From a bacterium (lineage in GTDB: Bacteria; Bacillota; Clostridia; Oscillospirales; Oscillospiraceae): DNA of 57,730 nt. Positions 8,507-15,099 of this stretch are shown here, one piece after another. The DNA is taken from assembly GCA_019424865.1 (NCBI GenBank), contig JAHYYS010000003.1:1-57730 (forward strand), read 5' to 3'. A model generated the notes under the pieces. It was not told the DNA's origin and ran no database searches. It worked only from the letters and a program-made list of their open reading frames with translations. Position 1 is the stretch's first letter. Every line of letters begins with the position of its first letter. A program made the translations under genes and the position numbers.

Positions 8507-9462
8507 GCTATCTGGTCATGGAGGTGCATCCGGCCTACGCGGTGGTGCTGGACGAGGAGGGCCGCTTTTTGAAGGCCGCCAACCTGCGCTATCAGGTGGG
8601 GGACACAGTGCGGGACATCGTGGAGCTGCGGCACCCCAGGGAAAAACGCCCCGCCCTGTGGAAGCCCCTGTCCGGCGTGGCTGGCCTGGCCGCCTGTCTG
8701 TGCTTGGTGTTCTTTGGCTACTACCAGCCAAACTTCACCCCCTACGGCGCCCTGCGCATCCAGATCAACCCGGATGTGGAGCTCACCCTCAGCCGCACCG
8801 ACCGGGTGCTGGAGCTGGAGGGGCTCAATGAGGACGGCCAGAGCCTGATTGCGGGCTACGAATACAGCGGCAAGGACCGGGAGGACGTGACCGGGGAGCT
8901 GGTGGAGCGGGCCATCGATATGGGCTACCTCTCCGGCGGGGAGACGGTGTCCATCACGGTCACCAGCGCCGACGCCGACTGGCAGGCCCGGGAGGAACAG
9001 GCGGCCCGGGAGGATCTGGAGGAGCGGTACGGGGAGACCATCGTGATCCAAATCGGCCCCGCGCCGGAGGAGGAACCGGCCACCGAGGTGGTGATCCCGG
9101 TGGCGCCGCCCAGCCCCACGCCGTCCCCCACCTCGGACCTCACGCCGGAGCCTGTGCCGGAGCCCACGCCGGCGCCCTCCGCGCCCCCTGTCCCCTCTGC
9201 CGACCCGGGGATCACAGACTACGATGACACGGACTACGGCCCCAACGCCGACGGGGTCACCGATTATGAGGATACGGATTACGGTCCTTACAGCGACGGC
9301 GTCACCGACTATGAACCTCCCGACGACGGCCCTTATGTGGACGGTGACACCGACTATGAGGACCGGGATGACGGCGATGACCGGGACGACGATGACGACG
9401 ACTGGGACGGCGATGACGATGATGATGGCGACGATGACGGAGAGCGGGATGACGACGATTAA
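8503..9462 (+). CDS. rsgI: RsgI-type membrane anti-sigma factor with Asp-rich repeat tail
   Basis: 319 residues from a GTG that overlaps the sigI stop by four bases (translational coupling). Residues 1-45 form the cytoplasmic RsgI N-terminal domain (VMEVHPAYAVVLDEEGRFLK), residues about 54-73 a single membrane span, and residues 75-185 the extracytoplasmic RsgI-like domain (INPDVELTLSRTDRVLELEG). A Pro/Thr-rich linker follows, then three 15-residue units of the type DDTDYGPNADGVTDY and an almost purely Asp/Gly/Arg tail. Typical clostridial RsgI proteins end in carbohydrate-binding or protease domains; here the sensor end is an acidic, calcium-motif-like repeat. The same repeat dominates the next gene, which suggests partner recognition or a common ligand. 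Confidence 0.92.
   Translation: MSYLVMEVHPAYAVVLDEEGRFLKAANLRYQVGDTVRDIVELRHPREKRPALWKPLSGVAGLAACLCLVFFGYYQPNFTPYGALRIQINPDVELTLSRTDRVLELEGLNEDGQSLIAGYEYSGKDREDVTGELVERAIDMGYLSGGETVSITVTSADADWQAREEQAAREDLEERYGETIVIQIGPAPEEEPATEVVIPVAPPSPTPSPTSDLTPEPVPEPTPAPSAPPVPSADPGITDYDDTDYGPNADGVTDYEDTDYGPYSDGVTDYEPPDDGPYVDGDTDYEDRDDGDDRDDDDDDWDGDDDDDGDDDGERDDDD
9223..9357 (+). repeat. Three 45-base units encoding Asp-rich repeats in RsgI
   Basis: Three consecutive 45-base units encode DDTDYGPNADGVTDY, EDTDYGPYSDGVTDY and EPPDDGPYVDGDTDY. They are related to the eight units at 10371-10745 in the downstream lipoprotein gene. Confidence 0.9.
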
Positions 9463-9635
9463 CGCAGAAAAATTTCCGCCGCGGCCCCGGTTTTGGAGAC
9501 CGGCCGCCGTATCCTCCCTGTGTCAGCCGAAGAAGAGGAAAAAAGTTTTTCCCAGGCCCCGGTTTTTCGGCAGCGGCTCCGTAATCTAAAAGCAGAACAC
9601 ACAAACCAAACACCCTTTTCAAGGAGATGAATGAA

Positions 9636-10886
9636 ATGAAACAGAACATCCGCACCAAATGGTTTGCCCTGACCCTGACCGCCGCCCTGGCCCTGACCAC
9701 TCTGACCGCCTGCGGGAACGGCGCCGGCACGGCGTCCCTCCCCGAGACCCCCGGCACCAGCGCCCCCCTCCTGGAAGAGAGCGGCGGCGTGGCCGGCACC
9801 GTCCTGCTGAGCGTGAACCCGGAGATCGAGATGGACTATGACGATCTGGGCAACGTGGTGGCCCTCACCGGCCGCAACCAGGAGGCCCAGACCCTGCTGG
9901 CCTCCTACACCGGCTATGAGGGCCGGCCCTGTACCCAGGTGGTGGGAGAGCTGGTGGACGAGATCAATGCCCTGGGCTACTTCGACGCCACCGTGGGCGG
10001 CCACGAGAAGAACATCATCCTGAAGCTGGAGCGGGGCTCCGTCTACCCCAATGACCAGTTCCTGAACGAACTGGCCGAGGCGGTCCGGCTGGTGGTGGAG
10101 ACCGACCAGATCGGCTCCCAGGCCGTGACCCTGGACCAAGACGACTACGACGACGCCTACGGGGACAAGGGGTACATCAACGCCTCCGCCGCTCAGAGCA
10201 TCCTCTCCACCCAGCTGGGCCGGGACGATCTGCAGTTTGTGGAGAAGGAGTACGACCTGGACGACGGGGAGTACGAGGTGGAATTCGTCCTGGACGGCGT
10301 GGAGTACGAGTATGAGGTGAACGCCTACACCGGCAAGGTCACCGAGATGGACGCGGAGTTCCAGGACTATGACGACACCGACTATGGCCCGGGCAGCGAC
10401 GGGATCACCGATTACGGCGTGACTGACTACGACGACACCGACTACGGCCCCAATGCCGACGGGATCACCGACTACGACGACACCGACTACGGCCCCAATG
10501 CCGACGGGATCACCGACTATGACGACACGGACTATGGCCCCAACAATGATGGAATCACCGATTACGACGACACCGACTACGGTCCCAACGCCGACGGCAT
10601 CACCGATTACGACGACACGGACTACGGCCCCAATGCCGACGGCATCACCGATTACGACGACACGGACTACGGTCCCAACGCCGACGGCATCACCGATTAC
10701 GACGACACCGACTACGGCCCCAATGCCGATGGCATCACCGACTACGACGACTGGGGCGATGACGACGACTGGTACGGCGACCCCACCGGCGAGGACCACT
10801 GGGACGACGATGACGACGGCTGGGACGACACGGACTACGACGACCGGGACGACGATGACGACTGGGACGACGATTGGGACGACTGA
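9636..10886 (+). CDS. Lipoprotein with RsgI-like and PepSY domains and eight Asp-rich repeats
   Basis: 416 residues from the ATG at 9636, which has AAGGAG 9 bases upstream; ATG 9627 abuts the ribosome binding site. The signal ends in a lipobox (LTTLTAC). Residues 50-140 repeat the extracytoplasmic domain of the adjacent RsgI (VLLSVNPEIEMDYDDLGNVV), residues about 175-245 are a PepSY domain (INASAAQSILSTQLG ... YEYEVNAYTGKV), and residues 246-370 hold eight 15-residue repeats DDTDYGPNADGITDY followed by an Asp/Trp-rich tail. The repeat resembles Asp-rich calcium-binding loops, so metal binding is plausible. It lies 173 bases after rsgI and probably belongs to the SigI regulon, acting at the outer face of the membrane. 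The tail overlaps the next gene. Confidence 0.85.
   Translation: MKQNIRTKWFALTLTAALALTTLTACGNGAGTASLPETPGTSAPLLEESGGVAGTVLLSVNPEIEMDYDDLGNVVALTGRNQEAQTLLASYTGYEGRPCTQVVGELVDEINALGYFDATVGGHEKNIILKLERGSVYPNDQFLNELAEAVRLVVETDQIGSQAVTLDQDDYDDAYGDKGYINASAAQSILSTQLGRDDLQFVEKEYDLDDGEYEVEFVLDGVEYEYEVNAYTGKVTEMDAEFQDYDDTDYGPGSDGITDYGVTDYDDTDYGPNADGITDYDDTDYGPNADGITDYDDTDYGPNNDGITDYDDTDYGPNADGITDYDDTDYGPNADGITDYDDTDYGPNADGITDYDDTDYGPNADGITDYDDWGDDDDWYGDPTGEDHWDDDDDGWDDTDYDDRDDDDDWDDDWDD
10371..10745 (+). repeat. Eight 45-base tandem units
   Basis: Eight 45-base units encode DDTDYGP(N/G)(A/N/S)DGITDY, with one five-codon insertion (GVTDY) after the first. Copies differ mostly at synonymous third positions (for example GGCCCC/GGTCCC, GCCGAC/GCCGAT), so the peptide is more conserved than the DNA. 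Confidence 0.95.
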
Positions 10887-11340
10887 GCCCCTCCGCCTGC
10901 GCCACGAGGTCAAGCACCAGATCTCTCCCCAGGAGGATCTGGTGCTCGCCTCCAGGCTGGGGAAGCTCTTTCCCCGGGACGGCCACGCCGGGCCGGACGG
11001 CTCCTACCGGGTGACCAGCCTGTATTTCGACACCCCCTACGATACCGCCCTCCGGGGGATACTGCTGCGCCCCAGGACGGTGGTGTGCTATGACCGGGAG
11101 GCATTCCTGTACGCCCCCGGAAACGTCCGGGTGACCCTGGACCGGGACCTGCGCACCTGCGGGGACAGCGCCGGCTTCCTGTCCCCAGGAGCCTTTCCCC
11201 TCAGGCCCCTGGAGGGGGTGACGGTACTGGAGGTCAAGTACGATGCCTTTCTCCCCGACCTGGTGCGGCTGGCCGTCCAGACGCCGGGCCGCCGGGCGGG
11301 GGCCTGTTCCAAATACGCCCTGTGCCGGCGGTTTGACTGA
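10855..11340 (+). pseudogene. VTC-domain polyphosphate polymerase, internally deleted
   Basis: 161 residues from the ATG at 10855, which overlaps the repeat lipoprotein gene by 32 bases; no ribosome binding site is evident, so the start is uncertain. The N-terminal part (LRHEVKHQISPQEDLVL ... YRVTSLYFDTPYDTAL) and the C-terminal part (VVCYDREAFLYAPGNVRVTL ... VLEVKYDAFLPD ... SKYALCRRF) match bacterial VTC polyphosphate polymerase proteins, usually about 230-250 residues. The middle, roughly 80 residues holding the RxRxY and LERK tunnel residues, is absent, with an in-frame junction around TALRGILL. This is either a decayed gene or a minimal fold that cannot make polyphosphate. VTC, DUF4956 and CotH genes commonly sit together, so the locus was once complete. 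Confidence 0.75.
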
Positions 11341-11366
11341 GAACGAAGAAAAGAGGTGTGGCTGCC

Positions 11367-12047
11367 ATGCCCACGTTCACCTTTCAGGACATCTTCAAAT
11401 CCAGCTTTCTGGAGCGGCTGGACGCGGTCTCCCTGCCGGACGCCGCCATCGCCCTGGCGCTGGCCTTCTGCCTGGGCCTGTTCATCTTCCTGGTCTATAA
11501 AAAATGCTACGCCGGGGTCATGTACGCCCCCAGCTTCGGGGTGACCCTCATCGCCCTCACCCTCATCACAACCCTGCTGATCCTGGCGGTGACCAGCAAC
11601 ATCGTCCTCTCCCTGGGCATGGTGGGCGCCCTGTCCATCGTCCGCTTCCGTACCGCCATCAAGGAGCCCATGGATATCGCCTTCCTGTTCTGGGCCATCG
11701 CGGCGGGCATCGTGCTGGCGGCGGGGCTGATCCCCCTGGCGGTGGTGGGCAGCCTATTTGTGGGGGTGGTGCTGCTGGTGTTCTCCCGGCAGAAGAACGG
11801 GGAGTCCCCCTACATCCTGGTGGTCCACTGCGCCGACCAGGATGTGGAGGGGCAGGTGCGCGCCCTGGTGGAGGCCCGGGTGCGGCGGCTGAATCTGAAG
11901 AGCAAGAGCGTGGCCCCGGGCCAGATCGAGCTGAACTACGAGGTGCGCCTGCGAGATGCCGACACGGAGTTCGTCAATGAGCTGGGGGCCATGGAGGGCG
12001 TGGGGAACGTGGTGCTGGTCTCCTACAACGGGGACTACATGGGGTGA
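11367..12047 (+). CDS. DUF4956 membrane protein
   Basis: 226 residues from the ATG at 11367 (AAGAGG 10 bases upstream); an in-frame GTG at 11358 overlaps the ribosome binding site. There are three or four membrane segments in residues 25-135 (AIALALAFCLGLFIFLVY, VTLIALTLITTLLILAV, IAFLFWAIAAGIVLAAGL, AVVGSLFVGVVLLVF), including the characteristic GALSIVRFRTAIKEPMD motif, then a soluble C-terminal domain of about 85 residues with a mixed alpha/beta pattern. DUF4956 proteins are typically encoded between a VTC-domain protein and a CotH kinase and may export or organise polyphosphate or phosphorylated surface material; that role is inferred from gene neighbourhood only. Confidence 0.9.
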   Translation: MPTFTFQDIFKSSFLERLDAVSLPDAAIALALAFCLGLFIFLVYKKCYAGVMYAPSFGVTLIALTLITTLLILAVTSNIVLSLGMVGALSIVRFRTAIKEPMDIAFLFWAIAAGIVLAAGLIPLAVVGSLFVGVVLLVFSRQKNGESPYILVVHCADQDVEGQVRALVEARVRRLNLKSKSVAPGQIELNYEVRLRDADTEFVNELGAMEGVGNVVLVSYNGDYMG

Positions 12048-12051
12048 GGCC

Positions 12052-13482
12052 ATGATCCGCCACCGGCATATCGATCTTATCTGCGGCGGGGCCATCCTAT
12101 TGGCCCTGGTCCTCACCGGTCTGCTCTGCTTCGGGGAGGCTCTGGGCCTCCGGCCCGCCAGCGCCGCGCCCGGGTACGCCTCCCGCCTCTTTGACGATGG
12201 CCGGGTCCACACCGTGGACCTGCGGGTGGAGGACTGGGCGGCTTTCCTCGAAAACGCCCCGGCGGAGGAATATATCCCCTGTACCGCGGTCATCGACGGG
12301 GAGGAATTTTACCAGGTGGGCCTGCGGGCCAAGGGGAACAACTCCCTCCGGCTGACGGAGGAGTACGGCCTGTCCCGGTACAGCCTGAAACTGGAATTCG
12401 ACCACTATGTGGACGGCGGGAATTACCACGGCCTGGACAAGCTCTCCCTGGACGCCTCCTTCCAGGACAACAGCTACCTCAAAACCTGGCTGGTCTACCA
12501 CATGATGGCCTACATGGAGGTGCCCGCCCCGCTGTGCAGCTATGCCTGGGTGACGGTGAACGGCGCCCCCTGGGGACTGTTTCTGGCCATCGAGGAGCCG
12601 GAGGAGGCCTTTGCCCGGCGGAACTTCGGTCCGGATCACGGTCAGCTCTACAAGCCGGACTACCGCTCCCTGAATGCGGAGAACGCCGACGTGGCCCTGC
12701 GGTACGTGGGCGATGACCCCGCCGGCTACCCAAACATCTTTGACAACGCCAAGTTTGACACGGACGTGGCGGACCGGGAGCGGCTGATCCAGGCCCTGCG
12801 GGTGCTGTCCACCGGGGAAGATCTGGAGACGGCAATCAACGTGGATGAGGTGCTGCGGTATTTTACCGTCCAGGTGTTCGTCATGAACTGGGACAGCTAC
12901 CTGGGCCACACCGGCCACAACTACTTCCTCTATGAGGAGGACGGGGTGATCTCCATTCTGCCCTGGGACTACAACCTGGCCTTCGGCACCTACGCCCTGG
13001 GCATGACCGATCCCATCCGGGACCCCAATGTGCTGATCAACTGGCCCATCAACACCCCCGCCCGGGGGGAGGTCATGCTGGAGCGGCCTCTGTATCACAA
13101 TCTGATGAAAAACAGAGACTATTTTGCCCGGTACCACGCCTATTTCGGCCAACTGCTCTCGGAGTATTTCGAGAGCGGCCGGTATGAGGCAGTCATCCGG
13201 CAGGCACAGGTCATGATCGCTCCCTATGTGGAGGTCGATCCCACCGCCTTCTGCTCCTATGAGGATCATCTGCTGGCGGTGGACACCCTGCTGGAGGTGT
13301 GCCGCCTGCGCTCTGAGAGCATTCGGGGACAGCTGGAGGGGGACTACCCTATCACCCTGGCCCAACAGGGGGCGGGGGTGGACGCCTCCCATGTGGATCT
13401 GCGGGCGCTGGGGGATTTCGACGACCTGGAGGCTGCGAAGGAGCGGCAGAATGAGGCCGCGGCAATTGCGGGGGTGGAATAG
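12052..13482 (+). CDS. CotH-kinase family protein, membrane-anchored
   Basis: 476 residues; the start at 12052 lies four bases after the DUF4956 stop with GGGGTGAGG upstream. An N-terminal hydrophobic segment (residues 7-27) anchors the protein or directs it out of the cell. The kinase-like core shows VGLRAKGNNSLRL, LSLDASFQDNSYLKTWL, WGLFLAIEE, YKPDYRSL and the acidic SILPWDYNLAFG motif, corresponding to the metal-binding Asp region of CotH, a protein kinase of spore coats. In this context it may phosphorylate extracytoplasmic Asp-rich or envelope proteins. All main CotH motifs appear intact, unlike the neighbouring VTC gene. The operon ends at the hairpin 13589-13640. Confidence 0.9.
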   Translation: MIRHRHIDLICGGAILLALVLTGLLCFGEALGLRPASAAPGYASRLFDDGRVHTVDLRVEDWAAFLENAPAEEYIPCTAVIDGEEFYQVGLRAKGNNSLRLTEEYGLSRYSLKLEFDHYVDGGNYHGLDKLSLDASFQDNSYLKTWLVYHMMAYMEVPAPLCSYAWVTVNGAPWGLFLAIEEPEEAFARRNFGPDHGQLYKPDYRSLNAENADVALRYVGDDPAGYPNIFDNAKFDTDVADRERLIQALRVLSTGEDLETAINVDEVLRYFTVQVFVMNWDSYLGHTGHNYFLYEEDGVISILPWDYNLAFGTYALGMTDPIRDPNVLINWPINTPARGEVMLERPLYHNLMKNRDYFARYHAYFGQLLSEYFESGRYEAVIRQAQVMIAPYVEVDPTAFCSYEDHLLAVDTLLEVCRLRSESIRGQLEGDYPITLAQQGAGVDASHVDLRALGDFDDLEAAKERQNEAAAIAGVE

Positions 13483-13588
13483 GAGGGTAGCTCATATTGT
13501 TTACTGTCCCGTAAATTTTGAGCTGCCTCCGGCATAAATGGATTACATTATTTCCCTCCAAAAATTACAACGCAGACGGGCAGAAAAT

Positions 13589-13640
13589 GCCTCCCCACTT
13601 TGTCGGCGGACGTGCCGCCGGCAAAAGAGGGGAGGCGCTT
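13589..13640 (+). terminator. Terminator after the CotH gene
   Basis: GCCTCCCC (13589-13596) pairs with GGGGAGGC (13629-13636), with an inner TTTGTCGGCGG/CCGCCGGCAAA stem, followed by GCTTTT. It lies about 110 bases downstream of cotH. Confidence 0.8.
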
Positions 13641-13776
13641 TTGACCACATTTTCAGCCACAGCGCGATGTGGAGTATACGGAAACAGGATGCTCAAAAAG
13701 TGGCGGAAAGCAAGCGGATCGGAGTGTATATCGCTATAAAGTACGAAAAATAGTTAGAAAAAAGTTCCAAAGCCGC

Positions 13777-13821
13777 TTGGTAAGGATGAGGTCGGCAGTT
13801 CGAATCTGCCTAGCAGCTCCA
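13777..13821 (+). other. 3' half of a tRNA-Thr(GGT), likely attachment-site remnant
   Basis: The segment runs from a threonine-type anticodon loop TTGGTAA (13777-13783) through GGATG, AGGTC, the T-arm GGCAG-TTCGAAT-CTGCC and acceptor strand TAGCAGC to T and CCA at 13818-13821. The bases just upstream (AGCCGC) do not pair with GGATG, and no D-arm or 5' acceptor strand is present, so this is only a 3' fragment beginning in the anticodon loop. Such fragments are typical att cores left by integrases that use tRNA genes. No intact copy is visible in the window. Confidence 0.75.
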
Positions 13822-13860
13822 AAGCGAAAGGACATCCGAAAGGATGTCCTTTCGCTTTGG
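13819..13860 (+). terminator. Perfect 19-base-pair hairpin abutting the tRNA fragment
   Basis: CCAAAGCGAAAGGACATCC and its exact complement GGATGTCCTTTCGCTTTGG flank a GAAA tetraloop; the first three bases are the CCA end of the tRNA fragment. It looks like the native tRNA terminator, although the 3' side (GCTCTGACC) has no T run. Confidence 0.65.
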
Positions 13861-14352
13861 GCTCTGACCGCCGAAGGCGGCCTCCGGTTATGCCGGGGGT
13901 AAAAATAGCCTATAGCGAGGGGGAAAGCAGAAAAAACCTTGACACAACCGACTAGGGGAGTGAGAAGGATTGGCTCTGCTGACAAAAGCCCTAAGACTCC
14001 GCCATATGGAAAATGGGAACAAAGGAGAGACGGAACAGGATGGGACGGCAGAGCGGTCAAATGGATATCAAAGGCAGTCGCCCCGCCACGGCTTGGGTTT
14101 GGTCTCTTTTTATCTACTTTTTATTTTGCGAAACTTATGGTACCTTGTCGATAAAGTAAGACAATTACAGCCAGCCATAACAAGATAAAGATTGGAAAGG
14201 ACGAGCCACTGGCTGGAATCTGGGCAGCGATCCCCAATTCCTCAAAACTTCGGCTCTGGGGGATTTTTGCTGCAAAAAGCGGATGAAACGGTGTGGGGCA
14301 GAGGTTCGCCCCATATCGCGCCCCACACGCGGAGATGACTCAACGGACAAGA
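13861..14352. other. Gene-poor scar region
   Basis: About 490 bases without a credible gene between the tRNA fragment and the next hairpin. It is more AT-rich than the flanks in places (TTTTTATCTACTTTTTATTT near 14107) and has a possible -35 TTGACA at 13938-13943. Short open frames here have no ribosome binding site, no recognisable domain and unlikely composition. I read it as decayed mobile DNA. Confidence 0.5.
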
Positions 14353-14395
14353 GCGCCGGACAGGAAGAAGGACTTCCTGTCCGGCGCATTTTTTC
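14353..14395 (+). terminator. Strong intrinsic terminator
   Basis: The arms GCGCCGGACAGGAAG (14353-14367) and CTTCCTGTCCGGCGC (14373-14387) are perfect and followed by ATTTTTTC. It has no recognisable gene upstream, so it is probably left from a lost transcription unit. Confidence 0.85.
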
Positions 14396-14404
14396 TTTCT
14401 GCCC

Positions 14405-14632
14405 TTATAGGACCCGCGCCACGAAGCTGCCTGGCGGCGGGGGGAGAGGTTCGCAGGATAAACCCGGCATCGAAGTGGCAGAGGACACCGCTTTCACATC
14501 CACACCGCTCAGCAGGGCAGCGGCAGCGAGGGCATGACGGAGATCATGGAATCTGAGGCGCTCCAGCCCGGCGTCTTTCGGACTCTTCTCGCAGAGGCGG
14601 ACTACGGCGCTGTCTGGGAGGAAGCATATCAT
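14405..14632 (-). pseudogene. Tyrosine recombinase (integrase) C-terminal remnant, frameshifted
   Basis: About 50 residues retain the integrase box: SPKDAGLERLRFHDLRHAL followed by a helix ending GVDVKAV, matching Tn916/phage-type tyrosine recombinases including the catalytic Arg of HDLRH. Just after this the reading frame shifts; another frame continues with CHFDAGFILRTSPPAARQ, recognisable as the family's GHFDAGFTLRTYTHATRQ, with Cys for Gly and the catalytic Tyr replaced by Ser. The N-terminal two thirds are missing. The gene is therefore dead. With the tRNA-Thr fragment 600 bases away it marks an old integration event. Confidence 0.82.
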
Positions 14633-14708
14633 AAACCATAACCAAGGGGGTGGGCTTTTTCACTCCGCTCATGCGCGGCAGAGGCATGTGGACGGGAACG
14701 GTGCAAAA

Positions 14709-15056
14709 TTATTTCTGCATAATATGGATAGCGAAGCCGCCGAACTCGCCGTCCAGATAGACATTCTTAATTTTGCCCTCGTCGGTATAGGCGGCCGTGT
14801 CCATATTGAAGGAGAATCCTTTCTCCTTCAGCTCCTCTACGGCGGCAGCCAAATCAGGGGTGCGCATGGCAATGTGGCCGTTGGTCCCCAGGAAGGGGGC
14901 CTTCATGCACTCAAAATAGGCTCCGGCAAACTCGGACTTCTGGCCGTGACGGGGCTCCAGATTAAAAACCAGGCTGAGAAGCTGGGAGAGCTTTTCCGCC
15001 TCCTCAGGATTGGGGGTATTGATGCCGATATGCTCCAACTCAAACTTGCATTTCAT
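14709..15056 (-). CDS. VOC (glyoxalase/bleomycin-resistance fold) family protein
   Basis: 115 residues with the beta-alpha-beta-beta-beta pattern of one vicinal-oxygen-chelate module: ELEHIGINTPNPEEAEKLSQLL at the start, NGHIAMRTPDLAAAVEELKEKG in the middle and GGFAIHIMQK at the end. His residues at about 10 and 61 could bind metal, but the end of the chain lacks the usual final Glu. It is the last gene of the acid-sugar operon, 43 bases after the SLC13 permease gene, so it probably acts on a pathway intermediate (epimerase or isomerase-like) rather than in drug resistance. Specific reaction unknown. Confidence 0.85.
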   Translation of the reverse strand: MKCKFELEHIGINTPNPEEAEKLSQLLSLVFNLEPRHGQKSEFAGAYFECMKAPFLGTNGHIAMRTPDLAAAVEELKEKGFSFNMDTAAYTDEGKIKNVYLDGEFGGFAIHIMQK

Positions 15057-15099
15057 AAGTCTATCCCTCTTTTCTTAAAGTTTCCGCAGTTTGCGTCAA

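Noticed and set aside
9223..10745. Possible CRISPR array because of regular 45-base units
   Set aside because: Units are contiguous without spacers and encode an in-frame peptide repeat in two genes.
9459..10913. 484-residue minus-strand frame with Val-rich repeats
   Set aside because: The repeats are the complement of the Asp-rich coding repeats on the plus strand; there is no ribosome binding site or credible composition.
13518..13753. Two overlapping short plus-strand frames after cotH
   Set aside because: They run through the cotH terminator hairpin and lack ribosome binding sites and family resemblance.
13734..14060. 108-residue minus-strand frame containing GAARQIRTADL
   Set aside because: This peptide is the well-known artefact of translating across a tRNA 3' end; the DNA is the tRNA-Thr fragment and its hairpin.
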